DNA of 64,000 bases from Azospirillum canadense (GCF_025961225.1 NZ_JAOQNG010000001.1:347001-411000), one strand, 5' to 3'; positions 42,877-52,632 are shown, numbered from the stretch's first letter. Made by a program: numbers and translations. Notes: generated from the letters alone by a model not told the origin.

Positions 42877-44214
42877 ATGATGCAGGCGAAGCCGCTGCGC
42901 TCGTCCTCCACCGGCGCGCTGGCCGGCACCGTCCGGGTGCCGGGCGACAAGTCGATCTCGCACCGGTCGCTGATGCTGGGGGCCGTCGCGGTGGGCGAAA
43001 CCGTCATCCACGGCCTGCTGGAGGGCGAGGACGTGCTGCACACCGCAGCATCCATGCGCCTGCTGGGCGCGCAGGCGGAGCGCGGGGCGGACGGCGTTTG
43101 GCGCGTGCGCGGCGTTGGCCTGGGCGGGCTGGCGGAGCCGGCGCAGGTGCTGGACATGGGCAACAGCGGCACGGCCGCGCGCCTGCTGATCGGCCTGGTT
43201 GCCTCGCACCCCATCACCTGCGTCTTCACCGGCGACGCCTCGCTGAACAAACGCCCCATGGCCCGCGTCACCAACCCGCTGGAGCAGATGGGCGCGCGCT
43301 TCGTCGGCCGGTCCGGCGGGCGGCTGCCGCTGACCGTCGTGGGCTCCGACCAGACCGTTCCGATCACGTATCGACTGCCGGTGGCGTCTGCCCAGGTGAA
43401 GTCGGCGATCATCCTCTGCGGCCTGAACACCGCCGGCACCACCACGGTGATCGAGGCGGAGCCGACCCGCGACCATACGGAGCTGATGCTGCGTCATTTC
43501 GGCGCGACCGTGACGACCGAGGTGATGGAGGACGGCGCGCTCGCCGTGTCCGTCGTCGGCCAGCCGGAGCTGACGGGGCGCGAGATCTTCGTTCCCGCCG
43601 ACCCCAGCTCCGCCGCCTTCCCCGTTGTGGCTGCGCTGCTGCGCCCGGGCTCGGAGGTCTTCCTGCCGGGTGTGGGCATGAACCCGCGCCGCACCGGCCT
43701 TTATGACACGCTGGTCGAGATGGGCGCCGACATTGGCTTCGAAAACCGCCGCGACCAGGCGGGCGAGCCGGTTGCCGATCTGCGCGTCCGCCACAGTTCG
43801 TTGAAGGGCATCGTGGTCCCGGCCGATCGCGCGCCCAGCATGATCGACGAATACCCGGTCCTGGCCGCCGCCGCCGCCTGCGCCGAGGGCACCACGGTCA
43901 TGCTCGGCCTGAAGGAGCTGCGCGTGAAGGAGAGTGACCGCCTGGCCATGGTCGCCGATGGCCTGACCAAGTGCGGCGTGAAGGTGGAGGTCGGGGCCGA
44001 CGACAGCCTGACCGTCCACGGCACCGGCAAGCCGCCGCAGGGCGGCGCCACCGTCGCCACCGCCATGGACCACCGCATCGCGATGAGCTTCCTGGTGTTG
44101 GGAATGGCGTCGGCCGACCCAATTCAAGTGGACGACGGCGCCTTCATCGACACGAGCTTCCCGGATTTCGTCGGTTTGATGAACGGGTTGGGCGCGAACA
44201 TTAAGGGGATCTGA
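42877..44214 (+). CDS. aroA: 3-phosphoshikimate 1-carboxyvinyltransferase (EPSP synthase)
   Basis: A 445-residue AroA for the shikimate pathway. Motifs [18 protein letters not shown] and TRDHTELML match the class II group, which includes the glyphosate-tolerant Agrobacterium CP4 enzyme. Here the active-site segment is NSGTAAR (96-102), with Gly98 where CP4 has Ala100. ATG 42877 has GGGGAG about 7 nt upstream. It starts the aroA-cmk-rpsA operon. Confidence 0.96.
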   Translation: MMQAKPLRSSSTGALAGTVRVPGDKSISHRSLMLGAVAVGETVIHGLLEGEDVLHTAASMRLLGAQAERGADGVWRVRGVGLGGLAEPAQVLDMGNSGTAARLLIGLVASHPITCVFTGDASLNKRPMARVTNPLEQMGARFVGRSGGRLPLTVVGSDQTVPITYRLPVASAQVKSAIILCGLNTAGTTTVIEAEPTRDHTELMLRHFGATVTTEVMEDGALAVSVVGQPELTGREIFVPADPSSAAFPVVAALLRPGSEVFLPGVGMNPRRTGLYDTLVEMGADIGFENRRDQAGEPVADLRVRHSSLKGIVVPADRAPSMIDEYPVLAAAAACAEGTTVMLGLKELRVKESDRLAMVADGLTKCGVKVEVGADDSLTVHGTGKPPQGGATVATAMDHRIAMSFLVLGMASADPIQVDDGAFIDTSFPDFVGLMNGLGANIKGI

Positions 44215-44219
44215 TCGTG

Positions 44220-44882
44220 ATGGGTCTGGTGATCGCCATCGACGGCCCGGCCGCCTCCGGCAAGGGCACGCTGGCCAAACGCGTGGCCAAGGCCTTCGGT
44301 TTCGCGCATCTGGACACCGGCGCGCTCTACCGTGCGGTCGGGGTCAGCGTGCTGCGGGCCGGCGGCGACCCGGCGGATGCCGCCGCCGCCGCGCGCGCCG
44401 CGCGCGACCTGCATCCGGAGGACGGCATCCTGGCCGATCCGGCGCTCCGCACCGACGAGGCCGCGCAGGCCGCGTCCAAGGTCGCGGCGGTGCCGGAGGT
44501 GCGCGCGGCCCTGCTGGACTTCCAGCGCCGCTTCGCCGAACGGCCGCCGGGCGGCGCGCCGGGATCCGTGCTCGACGGGCGGGATATTGGGACCGTCGTA
44601 TGCCCCAGCGCCGACGCCAAGCTGTTCGTTACCGCTTCGGTGGAGGTCCGGGCCGAGCGGCGACTCAAAGAGTTGCGGGCACGTGGGATTCCGGCTATAC
44701 CCTCCGACGTCCTGGAGGACATGAAGGCTCGTGACGCGCGCGACAGCCAGAGGACGGTAGCACCGCTCCGGCCGGCTGCCGACGCTTTTGTGCTTGATAC
44801 CTCCGCGCTCAGCGCCGATCAGGCGTTCGCTGCGGCGATCGACCACATCGGATCCAAGACCGGTCTCTGCCCCAGGGCGTGA
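44220..44882 (+). CDS. cmk: Cytidylate kinase
   Basis: A 220-residue kinase phosphorylating (d)CMP. The P-loop GPAASGKGT is at residues 9-17, [11 protein letters not shown] follows, and a nucleotide-binding DGRDIGTVV and [10 protein letters not shown] lid appear later. Start is ATG 44220 or GTG 44217, both close behind the aroA stop. Standard gene order with rpsA downstream. Confidence 0.95.
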   Translation: MGLVIAIDGPAASGKGTLAKRVAKAFGFAHLDTGALYRAVGVSVLRAGGDPADAAAAARAARDLHPEDGILADPALRTDEAAQAASKVAAVPEVRAALLDFQRRFAERPPGGAPGSVLDGRDIGTVVCPSADAKLFVTASVEVRAERRLKELRARGIPAIPSDVLEDMKARDARDSQRTVAPLRPAADAFVLDTSALSADQAFAAAIDHIGSKTGLCPRA

Positions 44883-45036
44883 GCGGCACGGTCCGGGCTC
44901 TCGGTCCTCCACGGAAAACATGTCAACCAAGTCGCCGGGCGTGGTGCCCGGCGCGGCGGTCCCATCAGGGTCCACCCCGTTTTGCCGCGGGGCCGGGCCG
45001 GGGCGGGAACGCTTTCGGCCAACCTTAGGAGTTTCA

Positions 45037-46746
45037 ATGGCACAAGCTATGGCCCGGACCGGCGAGAAGGAAAGCTTCGCGGCGCTTCTCGAGGAGTCGC
45101 TCGGCACGGCGGAGTCCCTCGAGGGCTCGGTCGTCAAGGGGCGCGTCGTCTCCGTCGAGAACGACATGGTCACCATCGACGTCGGCCTGAAGTCGGAAGG
45201 CCGCGTCGCGCTGAAGGAATTCGCCGTTGCCGGCCAGCCGCCCGAGCTGAAGGCGGGCGACACCGTCGAGGTGTACCTGGAGCGTATGGAAGACAAGAAC
45301 GGCGAAGCCGTTCTGTCGCGTGAGAAGGCCAAACGCGAAGAGGCCTGGGCGCTGCTGGAGAAGTCCTTCCAGGACCAGACCCGCGTCACCGGCGTCATCT
45401 TCGGCCGCGTCAAGGGCGGCTTCACCGTCGACCTGTCGGGCGCCGTGGCGTTCCTGCCGGGTTCGCAGGTGGACATCCGTCCGGTCCGCGACATCTCCCC
45501 GCTGCTGGGCACCCCGCAGCCGTTCCAGATCCTGAAGATGGACCGCTCGCGCGGCAACATCGTCGTGTCGCGCCGCGCTGTGCTCGAAGAGAGCCGTGCG
45601 GAGGCCCGTTCGGAGCTGGTGGCCAACCTCAAGGAAGGCCAGGTTCTGCAGGGTGTGGTCAAGAACATCACCGACTACGGCGCGTTCGTGGATCTGGGTG
45701 GCGTCGACGGCCTGCTGCACGTCACCGACATCGCGTGGCGCCGCATCAACCACCCGTCCGAGGCCCTGCAGATCGGCCAGACCGTCACGGTCCAGGTCAT
45801 CCGCTTCAACCCGGAGACCCAGCGCATCAGCCTCGGCATGAAGCAGCTTGAGGCCGATCCGTGGGAGGGCGTGGAAGCCAAGTACCCGGTGGGCGCCAAG
45901 TTCAAGGGTCGCGTCACCAACATCACCGACTACGGCGCCTTCGTGGAGCTGGAGCCGGGGATCGAGGGCCTGGTGCACGTCTCGGAGATGTCCTGGACGA
46001 AGAAGAACGTCCACCCGGGCAAGATCGTGTCGACTTCGCAGGAAGTCGAGGTCATGGTCCTGGATGTCGATCCGCAGAAGCGCCGCATCAGCCTGGGCCT
46101 GAAGCAGTGCCTGGACAACCCGTGGGAGACCTTCCTCGACAAGTTCGGCCCGGGCACGGAGCTGGAAGGCGAGGTCAAGAACATCACCGAGTTCGGTCTG
46201 TTCGTCGGTCTGCCGGGCGACATCGACGGCATGGTCCACATGTCCGACCTCGACTGGAACAAGTCGGGTGAGGAGGCCATCGCCGAGTACAAGAAGGGCG
46301 ACCGCGTCAAGGTCAAGGTCCTGGACGTCGACGTCGAGAAGGAGCGCATCTCCCTCGGCATCAAGCAGCTCGCGAACGATCCGTTCGAGGCTGCCACGGC
46401 CGGCCTGAAGAAGAACGACGTCGTCACCTGCACCGTCACCCAGGTCACCGATGGTGGCATCGAGGTTGCGGTGGGCGAGGGCTACACCGGCTTCATCCGC
46501 AAGTCGGACCTGTCCCGCGACCGTTCGGAGCAGCGCCCCGACCGCTTCGCCGTTGGCGAGAAGGTCGACGCGAAGGTCACCCAGATCGACCGCGGCTCCC
46601 GCCGCATCTCGCTGTCCATCAAGGCCCGCGAGATGGAAGAGGAGAAGCAGGCGATGGCCGAGTACGGCTCGTCCGACTCGGGCGCCTCGCTGGGCGACAT
46701 CCTGGGTGCCGCTCTGAAGCGCAAGCAGCAGACCGGCGAGGAGTAA
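45037..46746 (+). CDS. rpsA: 30S ribosomal protein S1
   Basis: A 569-residue S1 with six S1/OB RNA-binding repeats (for example VVKNITDYGAFVDLGG and RVTNITDYGAFVELEPG). It helps mRNA bind the 30S subunit. ATG 45037 has TAGGAG upstream. A 154-nt gap after cmk may hold an S1 autoregulatory leader. A strong terminator follows at 46779. Confidence 0.97.
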   Translation: MAQAMARTGEKESFAALLEESLGTAESLEGSVVKGRVVSVENDMVTIDVGLKSEGRVALKEFAVAGQPPELKAGDTVEVYLERMEDKNGEAVLSREKAKREEAWALLEKSFQDQTRVTGVIFGRVKGGFTVDLSGAVAFLPGSQVDIRPVRDISPLLGTPQPFQILKMDRSRGNIVVSRRAVLEESRAEARSELVANLKEGQVLQGVVKNITDYGAFVDLGGVDGLLHVTDIAWRRINHPSEALQIGQTVTVQVIRFNPETQRISLGMKQLEADPWEGVEAKYPVGAKFKGRVTNITDYGAFVELEPGIEGLVHVSEMSWTKKNVHPGKIVSTSQEVEVMVLDVDPQKRRISLGLKQCLDNPWETFLDKFGPGTELEGEVKNITEFGLFVGLPGDIDGMVHMSDLDWNKSGEEAIAEYKKGDRVKVKVLDVDVEKERISLGIKQLANDPFEAATAGLKKNDVVTCTVTQVTDGGIEVAVGEGYTGFIRKSDLSRDRSEQRPDRFAVGEKVDAKVTQIDRGSRRISLSIKAREMEEEKQAMAEYGSSDSGASLGDILGAALKRKQQTGEE

Positions 46747-46778
46747 GGCGAAAGCCTCTCCAACCCCAGTGGGTTACG

Positions 46779-46813
46779 AAAAGGCCGCCGCGGGCAACCG
46801 CGGCGGCTTTTTT
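46779..46813. terminator. Terminator after rpsA
   Basis: A 10-bp GC stem (46784-46793 with 46798-46807, loop GCAA) is flanked by A residues on the left and six T residues on the right. It serves rpsA and possibly the convergent DUF2189 gene. Confidence 0.92.
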
Positions 46814-46827
46814 GCGCTTGGTGCGGA

Positions 46828-47670
46828 TCAGGCGTCGTCTTTGACCAAATCCCGGTACGCGTGCCAGCTCGCGTGGCCGATCAGGGGCAGGGCGACGATC
46901 AACCCCAGGAAGGCGGTCAGCAGGCCGATTCCGGTCACCGCCACGATCAGGCCGGCCCACAGCGCCATGACACGCGGGTTGCGCAGCACCGCCATGGCCG
47001 ACGCGAAGGCGGCGGCGAAAACGTCCACCGGCCGGTCGAGCATCATGGGCAGCGCAGTCACATTGGTGATGAAGGCAAAGGCGGCGAAGGCGAAGCCCAG
47101 CGCGGTGACGAAGGCGGTGAAGACCAGCCCGTCCACGCTGAACATCTGCGCCACGAAATGGTCCAGCGCGATGGCCTCGTGCGGGAAGAACAGCGCGAAG
47201 GCCACCACGTTGGCCCGCGCCCAGATCATCACATACAGCATCAGGATCAAACCGGCCGTCAGGATGTGGTAGGGGTTCGCCCGCCACGCCGTCAGGGCGC
47301 GCCACAGGCCGGGCCGGCGGCCGTCCTCCACGTCCTTGGAAATCTGGTAGAGGCCGAGCGCCAGCAGCGGCGCAATCAGCAGAAAACCGCCGATCATCGG
47401 CGCGATCAGATAGGGCATCCCGGCCATCACCAATCCGCCGGTCAGCGCGAAGCCGGTCGCCACGAACAAGGCGCCGTAGGCGAGGCTGACCCAGCCGGCG
47501 ATCCGCAGGTCGGCCCAGCCGGCCTTCAGCCAGCCCAGCGCCTGGGCCGGCGTGACGGTCCGAACCCGGTCCGCGTAAGGCAATCCGGCGAGTGGGTCCG
47601 CAATGGTAGTGGTGGGGGTGGTGGCAAGGGGAGAAGGCTGAACGGGCGAGGGGCGATGCGCGTGATCCAT
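46828..47670 (-). CDS. DUF2189 family membrane protein
   Basis: A 280-residue protein with a polar N terminus and about six membrane spans between residues 55 and 265. GWADLRIAGWVSLAYGALFV and LALGLYQISKDVEDGRRPGL are typical of DUF2189. Function unknown. ATG 47670 has GGAGG upstream. It is inserted, on the opposite strand, between rpsA and ihfB, which are neighbours in many relatives. Confidence 0.9.
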   Translation of the reverse strand: MDHAHRPSPVQPSPLATTPTTTIADPLAGLPYADRVRTVTPAQALGWLKAGWADLRIAGWVSLAYGALFVATGFALTGGLVMAGMPYLIAPMIGGFLLIAPLLALGLYQISKDVEDGRRPGLWRALTAWRANPYHILTAGLILMLYVMIWARANVVAFALFFPHEAIALDHFVAQMFSVDGLVFTAFVTALGFAFAAFAFITNVTALPMMLDRPVDVFAAAFASAMAVLRNPRVMALWAGLIVAVTGIGLLTAFLGLIVALPLIGHASWHAYRDLVKDDA

Positions 47671-47793
47671 ATCCGAACCTCCAGGCCTCGAAACCCGGAC
47701 ACGGGCCACGGCGGGCCACGTTTCCCTGATCCATGGACATAGGGATCGAAGAAGAGATCCGTAAGGCGGATTATCATCAAGTCGGCCCTAAAT

Positions 47794-47807
47794 TGCACAC
47801 GTGTGCA
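47794..47807. promoter_or_regulatory. 14-bp perfect palindrome, possible operator
   Basis: TGCACACGTGTGCA is a perfect palindrome in the divergent gap between the DUF2189 gene and ihfB, 135 nt before the ihfB start. It could bind a dimeric regulator. Confidence 0.5.
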
Positions 47808-47941
47808 CCAGCCCGAGCCTTGCCGGGAAAACGGTTCCGGCAGAAAGGCTTAGCTTGACGGTCCAGGGACCCGATGGCACGCTTGGCGCTGGCTCAAGGG
47901 GGCGCGGTTCAACGCGTCCGAACCGGGGGAAACGGACCGCC

Positions 47942-48226
47942 ATGACCAAATCAGAGCTGATCCAACGGCTCGCGGAACGCAATCCGCACCTCTACCAGCG
48001 CGACATCGAAAAAATCGTCGGCACCATCTTCGACGAGATCTCCGAGGCTCTGGCCCGCGGCGACCGTGTGGAACTGCGTGGCTTCGGGGCCTTTTCCGTC
48101 AAGCGCCGCGACGCGCGCACGGGCCGGAACCCACGCACCGGCGAGGCGGTGGAGGTCGGCGAGAAGGCGATTCCCTTCTTCAAGACTGGCAAGCAGCTGC
48201 GCGAACGCCTAAACACCGACGAGTGA
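47942..48226 (+). CDS. ihfB: Integration host factor subunit beta
   Basis: A 94-residue DNA-bending HU/IHF family protein. It has [20 protein letters not shown] with the minor-groove intercalating Pro in GRNPRTG, and a normal family length. IHF (with IhfA) bends DNA at promoters and recombination sites. ATG 47942; the following gene, lapA-like, begins 68 nt after its stop. Confidence 0.96.
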   Translation: MTKSELIQRLAERNPHLYQRDIEKIVGTIFDEISEALARGDRVELRGFGAFSVKRRDARTGRNPRTGEAVEVGEKAIPFFKTGKQLRERLNTDE

Positions 48227-48294
48227 CACCCGGGACGCGCGACTCCGCTCAATCCCGGCACCGTCCCCCGACTTCCGACACGAGGATCGAACCC

Positions 48295-48678
48295 GTGCGC
48301 TTCATCGCCCTGATCATCACCGTTCCCATCGCGATCGCCGCGGTGCTGTTCGCCATCTCCAACCGTGGCGTCGTGACGCTGTCCCTGTGGCCGCTGCCCT
48401 TCACGCTGGACGCGCCGGTCTACCTCGCCACGCTGGTGGCCCTGGCCGTCGGCTTCCTGGCCGGCGGCATCGTCGCCTGGAACGCCCAGCGCCGGCACCG
48501 CCGCCGCGCCCGCCGCTCCACCGACCGCGTCTTTTACCTGGAGCGCGAGCTGAAGGAAACCCAGGCCCGCGCCGCCGCGGCGGAGAAGCGCTTGGCCGAA
48601 CAGACCCGCCCGGTCTCCGGCGCCAGCCTGCCCGCCATCGCCGGCCAGCCGGCGGCGACCGCGCCCACGGTGCACTGA
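48295..48678 (+). CDS. LapA domain membrane protein (YciS-like)
   Basis: A 127-residue protein with two spans (about residues 3-22 and 40-62) and the LapA_dom sequence AISNRGVVTLSLWPLPFTLDAP, then a basic helix and coiled coil. LapA proteins help assemble lipopolysaccharide. GTG 48295 has GAGGAT 8 nt upstream and is chosen over the overlapping GTG at 48223. It follows ihfB, as in many relatives. Confidence 0.85.
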   Translation: MRFIALIITVPIAIAAVLFAISNRGVVTLSLWPLPFTLDAPVYLATLVALAVGFLAGGIVAWNAQRRHRRRARRSTDRVFYLERELKETQARAAAAEKRLAEQTRPVSGASLPAIAGQPAATAPTVH

Positions 48679-48688
48679 CCGTTCCGAA

Positions 48689-48716
48689 GTCCCCCTCTCC
48701 CCGGCGGGGGAGGGGA
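48689..48716. repeat. GC-rich intergenic palindrome, copy 3
   Basis: Short hairpin GTCCCC...GGGGAC with 12-bp-scale arms and CCCTCTCCCC/GGGGGAGGGG core, between the lapA-like and cyclodeaminase genes. Confidence 0.7.
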
Positions 48717-48745
48717 CGGCTCTAACCCTTGCGGGGGCAGATCCG

Positions 48746-49702
48746 ATGCGCAGCGTCACCGGTGCCGAACTGAAGTCCGTGCTTCACTTCCGCATGCTGA
48801 TCGAGCGCATGCGGCAGACCTTCCGGGCTGGTGTCGAGGCCCCGCCGCGGCATCAGCACAAGGTCGAGACCTACGGCCAGAGTGACGCGACGCTCCTGCT
48901 GACTCCCGCTTGGCAGGTCAACCACGCGATCGGCGTCAAGATCGTCACCGTCTTCCCCGACAACCGCGCCAAGGACCTGCCGGCGGTGCAGGGCGCCTAT
49001 CTGCTGATGGACGGCAAGACCGGCATCCCGCAGGCGATCCTGGACGCAAACGCGCTGACCCGGCGCCGCACCGCAGCGGCCTCGGCGCTCGCCGCCTCTT
49101 ACCTTGCGCAGCCCGATTCGTCGCGGCTACTGGTGGTCGGCACCGGCGCCCTGGCGCCGGAGCTGATCGAGGCCCACACCACCATGCTGCCGATCAAGCA
49201 TGTGCTGGTCTGGGGCCGCAGCCTCGACAAGGCGAAGAAGGTCGCCAGCCGCTTCCACCGCCCGAAGTTCCGCATCGAGGCCACCGACGACCTGGAGGGG
49301 GCCGTGCGCGGCGCACACCTCATCTCCTGCGCCACCCCGGCGACGGAACCGCTGATCCGGGGCGACTGGCTGCAGCCCGGCGCACACCTCGACCTTGTCG
49401 GCGGCGTCACGCCGGAGATGCGGGAGGCCGACGACGACACCATCCGCCGCTCCCGCGTCTTCGTGGACACGCGGGACGGGGCCTGCACGGAGGCGGGCGA
49501 CATCGTCCAGCCGCTGAAGGCCGGCATTTTGACCGAGGACGACATCGCCGGCGACCTCTACGACCTGACGCGCGGCCAGCGCGCCGGGCGCCGCTTCTAC
49601 GACCAGATCACGCTGTTCAAATCGGTCGGCACCGCTCTGGAAGATCTTTGCGCCGCCCAGCTGGCGGTGGAAATGGTCGTCCACAACGACACGATTCGAT
49701 AG
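48746..49702 (+). CDS. Ornithine cyclodeaminase/mu-crystallin family protein
   Basis: A 318-residue NAD(P)-dependent enzyme of the OCD/mu-crystallin family, which includes ornithine cyclodeaminase and ketimine reductases. GVKIVTVFPDN near the N terminus and VVGTGALAPELIEAH (Rossmann) in the middle are typical. ATG 48746 with GGGGG upstream. Its neighbour is an amine-oxidase-type flavoprotein, so the pair may degrade amino acids or imines. Confidence 0.87.
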   Translation: MRSVTGAELKSVLHFRMLIERMRQTFRAGVEAPPRHQHKVETYGQSDATLLLTPAWQVNHAIGVKIVTVFPDNRAKDLPAVQGAYLLMDGKTGIPQAILDANALTRRRTAAASALAASYLAQPDSSRLLVVGTGALAPELIEAHTTMLPIKHVLVWGRSLDKAKKVASRFHRPKFRIEATDDLEGAVRGAHLISCATPATEPLIRGDWLQPGAHLDLVGGVTPEMREADDDTIRRSRVFVDTRDGACTEAGDIVQPLKAGILTEDDIAGDLYDLTRGQRAGRRFYDQITLFKSVGTALEDLCAAQLAVEMVVHNDTIR

Positions 49703-49730
49703 CGATACCATCCGCCAGGGTCTTCTTCTC

Positions 49731-50846
49731 ATGTCTCTTCGCATCACCGTCGTCGGCGCCGGCATCATGGGGCTGTGCACCGCCTGGGCGCTGGCCCGCC
49801 GTGGCCACACCGTCTCGGTCTTCGACCAGGGCCATGTGCCGAACCCCTTCGGCAGCTCCGTGGACCAGCACCGGCTGTTCCGCCACGCCTACGGCAACCA
49901 GGCCGGCTACGCCCGCATGGCCGACACCGCCCTCCAGGCCTGGGAGCGGCTGTGGACCGACCTCGGCGAGCGGCTTCTGGTGCCCAGCGGCACGCTCTGC
50001 ACCGCCTCGGCGGAGGGCGGGCGGCGCTGGCTGGCGGACAGCGCGGCGGTGCTGGAGTCGCTCGGCCACCCGTTCCGCCGCCTGACCCCGGCGGAGATCG
50101 CCGCCGAGTTCCCGCTGGTCGACGCCTCGGCGGTGGCGGAGGGGCTCCACATGACATCGGGCGGCGTGCTTCTGGCCGGCCGCATCGTGGAGTTGCTGAG
50201 CCACCACTTGAACGCGCTGGGCGTCACCGTCCACGCCCGCAACCCGGTGACGGCCATCGACGCGGAGCGCGCGACGGTGACCCTGGCCGACCGCCGGGAG
50301 ATCGGGGCCGACGTCCTGGTGGTCGCGGCCGGGGCCTGGGTGACCAAGCTGCTGCCGGAGACGGCGCGGCGCCTCGTCCCGTCGCGGCAGGTCGTCGCCT
50401 ATCTGACGCCGCCGGAGGGCCTGCGCGGCGTCTGGGCCAACGCGCCCATGCTGATCGACGCCGATTCGGAAAGCGGGGTCTACGTCGTCCCGCCAGTCGC
50501 CGGCACCACCATGAAGGCGGGCGACCACCGCTTTTCGCGCAGCGGCGACCCGGACGCCGACCGCGATCCCGACCCGGAGGAGGCGCGCGACGTGCTCGAC
50601 CGCGCCCGCCGGGTGCTGGCGGACGGGCACCGCTACAGCCTCGCCAACGCGGCGACCTGCTTCTACACGGTCACCGCGGACGAACGCTTCGTCGTCGAAC
50701 CCCTATCACAGCGCAGTTGGCTGATGAGCCCCTGCTCCGGCCATGGCTTCAAGTTCGCGGCGGCGCTGGGTGAGGCGCTGGGCGCCGCCGTCGACGATCC
50801 CGAAGAGGGTGGAAAGACCCTCCCCCTTTGGGCAGGGGGCTATTGA
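49731..50846 (+). CDS. FAD-dependent amino acid/sarcosine oxidase-like protein
   Basis: A 371-residue DAO family flavoprotein. VVGAGIMGLCTAWALARRGH is the FAD-binding GxGxxG motif. Cys310 in NAATCFYT aligns with the FAD-linking Cys of monomeric sarcosine oxidase, and SGHGFKFAAALGE is the conserved C-terminal motif. It probably oxidises an N-methyl or other amino acid. ATG 49731 has a weak RBS; 28 nt follow the OCD gene. Confidence 0.88.
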   Translation: MSLRITVVGAGIMGLCTAWALARRGHTVSVFDQGHVPNPFGSSVDQHRLFRHAYGNQAGYARMADTALQAWERLWTDLGERLLVPSGTLCTASAEGGRRWLADSAAVLESLGHPFRRLTPAEIAAEFPLVDASAVAEGLHMTSGGVLLAGRIVELLSHHLNALGVTVHARNPVTAIDAERATVTLADRREIGADVLVVAAGAWVTKLLPETARRLVPSRQVVAYLTPPEGLRGVWANAPMLIDADSESGVYVVPPVAGTTMKAGDHRFSRSGDPDADRDPDPEEARDVLDRARRVLADGHRYSLANAATCFYTVTADERFVVEPLSQRSWLMSPCSGHGFKFAAALGEALGAAVDDPEEGGKTLPLWAGGY

Positions 50847-50925
50847 ACCGTCGCACGGAACGCTGTCGCCGCGCCCCTGTTGGGAGGATCGAAACGCCTT
50901 CATTTCAACAGGGAGTAAACCCCCC

Positions 50926-51069
50926 ATGGCCGACGATCCTCGGAAAGTGGGCGTCTACGACACGGACGGCACCCGAACGACGACGGGCAGCACGGCCGGC
51001 CACATGAACTGGTGGATCATTGCGCTGGTGGTGCTGCTGATCCTCGTGGCGCTCTACTTCCTCTTCTGA
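50926..51069 (+). CDS. Small single-span membrane protein
   Basis: A 47-residue protein: 27 polar residues followed by a hydrophobic segment NWWIIALVVLLILVALYFLF to the end, which likely anchors it. ATG 50926 has GGGAG (50911-50915) upstream. Function unknown. It precedes two DUF2382 genes. Confidence 0.75.
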   Translation: MADDPRKVGVYDTDGTRTTTGSTAGHMNWWIIALVVLLILVALYFLF

Positions 51070-51086
51070 TCGCAAGGACGGCGGCC

Positions 51087-51521
51087 ATGACAACGGAACG
51101 GCCACCTTCCGAGCACGAGCAGACGATTCCCCTCTACGACGAGGTCCTCTCCGTCGGAAAGCGCGCGGTCGAACGCGGCCGTATCCGCATCACAACGGAG
51201 GTCCACGAACGCGAGGAAACCGTCGAACAGGAACTGGACAGCGACTCGGTCGAGGTCGTCCGCGTGCCGGTCGGCCGTCCGGTCGACGCAGCCCCGGAGC
51301 CGCGCCATGAGGGCGACGTGCTGATCATCCCCGTGGTGGAGGAGGAGCTGGTGGTGACCAAGCGCCTCATCCTCCGGGAAGAGCTGCACATCCGCAAACA
51401 GACGACCCGGCGCACCGAGCGCATTACCGAAACGCTGCGCTCGGAAGAGGCCAGCGTCGAGCGCTTACCCGCGTCTCCAATCAAAAATCCCGAAACAGTC
51501 GAAACGCCTCCACAGGAGTAG
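51087..51521 (+). CDS. DUF2382 family protein (1)
   Basis: A 144-residue, charged protein of the DUF2382 family (stress-associated, PRC-barrel-neighbour type). The family pattern is visible: IPLYDEVLSVGKRAVERGRI, VEQELDSDSVEVVRVPVGRP and LVVTKRLILREELHIRK. No membrane span. ATG 51087 has AAGGA upstream. It ends 4 nt before a second DUF2382 gene. Confidence 0.85.
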   Translation: MTTERPPSEHEQTIPLYDEVLSVGKRAVERGRIRITTEVHEREETVEQELDSDSVEVVRVPVGRPVDAAPEPRHEGDVLIIPVVEEELVVTKRLILREELHIRKQTTRRTERITETLRSEEASVERLPASPIKNPETVETPPQE

Positions 51522-51525
51522 GTAC

Positions 51526-52632
51526 ATGAACAGGAAGACCATCGTCGCGCTGTATGATGACCTGTCCAGCGCCGAACGCGTGCTTGGCGATCTCCAGGCC
51601 GCCAACCTGCGCCAGGATTTCACGATGATGGGCGCGGACAGCGCCACGCTCGGCGCCCGCAGCACCGCGATGGCGGGCGAGGACGGCCGGCTGGAAAGCT
51701 GGCGCCACGCCGCCGACTTCGGGCAGGACCCGAACTTCAACGCCCGCGACCAGCGCGTGTCGATGCTGACGCGCATGGGCGTGACCCGCGACGACGCGGA
51801 GGTGTTCGCCGAGGGCGTGCGCCGCGGCGGCGTGCTGCTGATCGGCCGTGTCGATGACACCCGTTGCGACGAAGCCCTGAACATCGTCGAGCAGCACGGG
51901 CCGGTGGACATCAGCCAGCGCGGCCAGACCTACCGCGAATCGGGCTGGACCGGCTACGACGCGACCACCCACGACTATGACGAGACCCAGGTGACCGAGG
52001 AGCGCACGCGCTACGGCACCGGCCTCGGCGCCGCGGCGGCCTCGCTGCGCGACGTCAACGCCGCCGGAACCACGACCGACCGGACCACGACCGACCGGAC
52101 CATCGAAACCGACACGACCCGCAGCGACGCCGATCTGGGCGCGCGGCGTGCCGTCGGCACCGGCGAGGAGGAGCGCATCCCGGTTGTCGAGGAGCAGATC
52201 AACGTCGGCAAGCGCACCGTGGAGCGCGGCTCGGTCCGCGTGCGCAGCTACGTCATCGAGACCCCGGTCGAAGAGCAGGTCCGCCTGCGCGACGAGACCG
52301 TGACCGTGGAACGCCGCCCGGTCGACCGCGCCGTCGGCGAAGTCCCGCCGGAGGCCTTCCGCGAGCGCACCATCGAGGTGACGGAAACCGACGAGGAAGC
52401 GGTGGTCGAAAAGGCCGCGCGCGTCCGCGAGGAGGTTGTGATCCGCAAGGAGGCCGAGGAGCGCGCCCAGACCGTGTCCGACACGGTCCGCCGCACCGAG
52501 GTCGAAATCGACGACAACCGCACGGCGGGACGCACCGACCGTCCTGTGGACCGCGACCGCCTGGCAAGCGACCGCCCGATCGATCCCGACCTGGACCGTG
52601 ATCTCGACCGCGACCCGGCCCGCAAGATCTAA
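51526..52632 (+). CDS. DUF2382 protein with N-terminal stress domain (2)
   Basis: A 368-residue protein. The first about 125 residues resemble the general-stress 17M domain (TIVALYDDLSSAERVLGDLQ). A linker rich in Thr/Asp follows. The C-terminal DUF2382 half has IPVVEEQINVGKRTVERGSV and EEQVRLRDETVTVERRPVDR. Both DUF2382 genes probably act in general or desiccation-type stress, an inference from the family only. Confidence 0.85.
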   Translation: MNRKTIVALYDDLSSAERVLGDLQAANLRQDFTMMGADSATLGARSTAMAGEDGRLESWRHAADFGQDPNFNARDQRVSMLTRMGVTRDDAEVFAEGVRRGGVLLIGRVDDTRCDEALNIVEQHGPVDISQRGQTYRESGWTGYDATTHDYDETQVTEERTRYGTGLGAAAASLRDVNAAGTTTDRTTTDRTIETDTTRSDADLGARRAVGTGEEERIPVVEEQINVGKRTVERGSVRVRSYVIETPVEEQVRLRDETVTVERRPVDRAVGEVPPEAFRERTIEVTETDEEAVVEKAARVREEVVIRKEAEERAQTVSDTVRRTEVEIDDNRTAGRTDRPVDRDRLASDRPIDPDLDRDLDRDPARKI

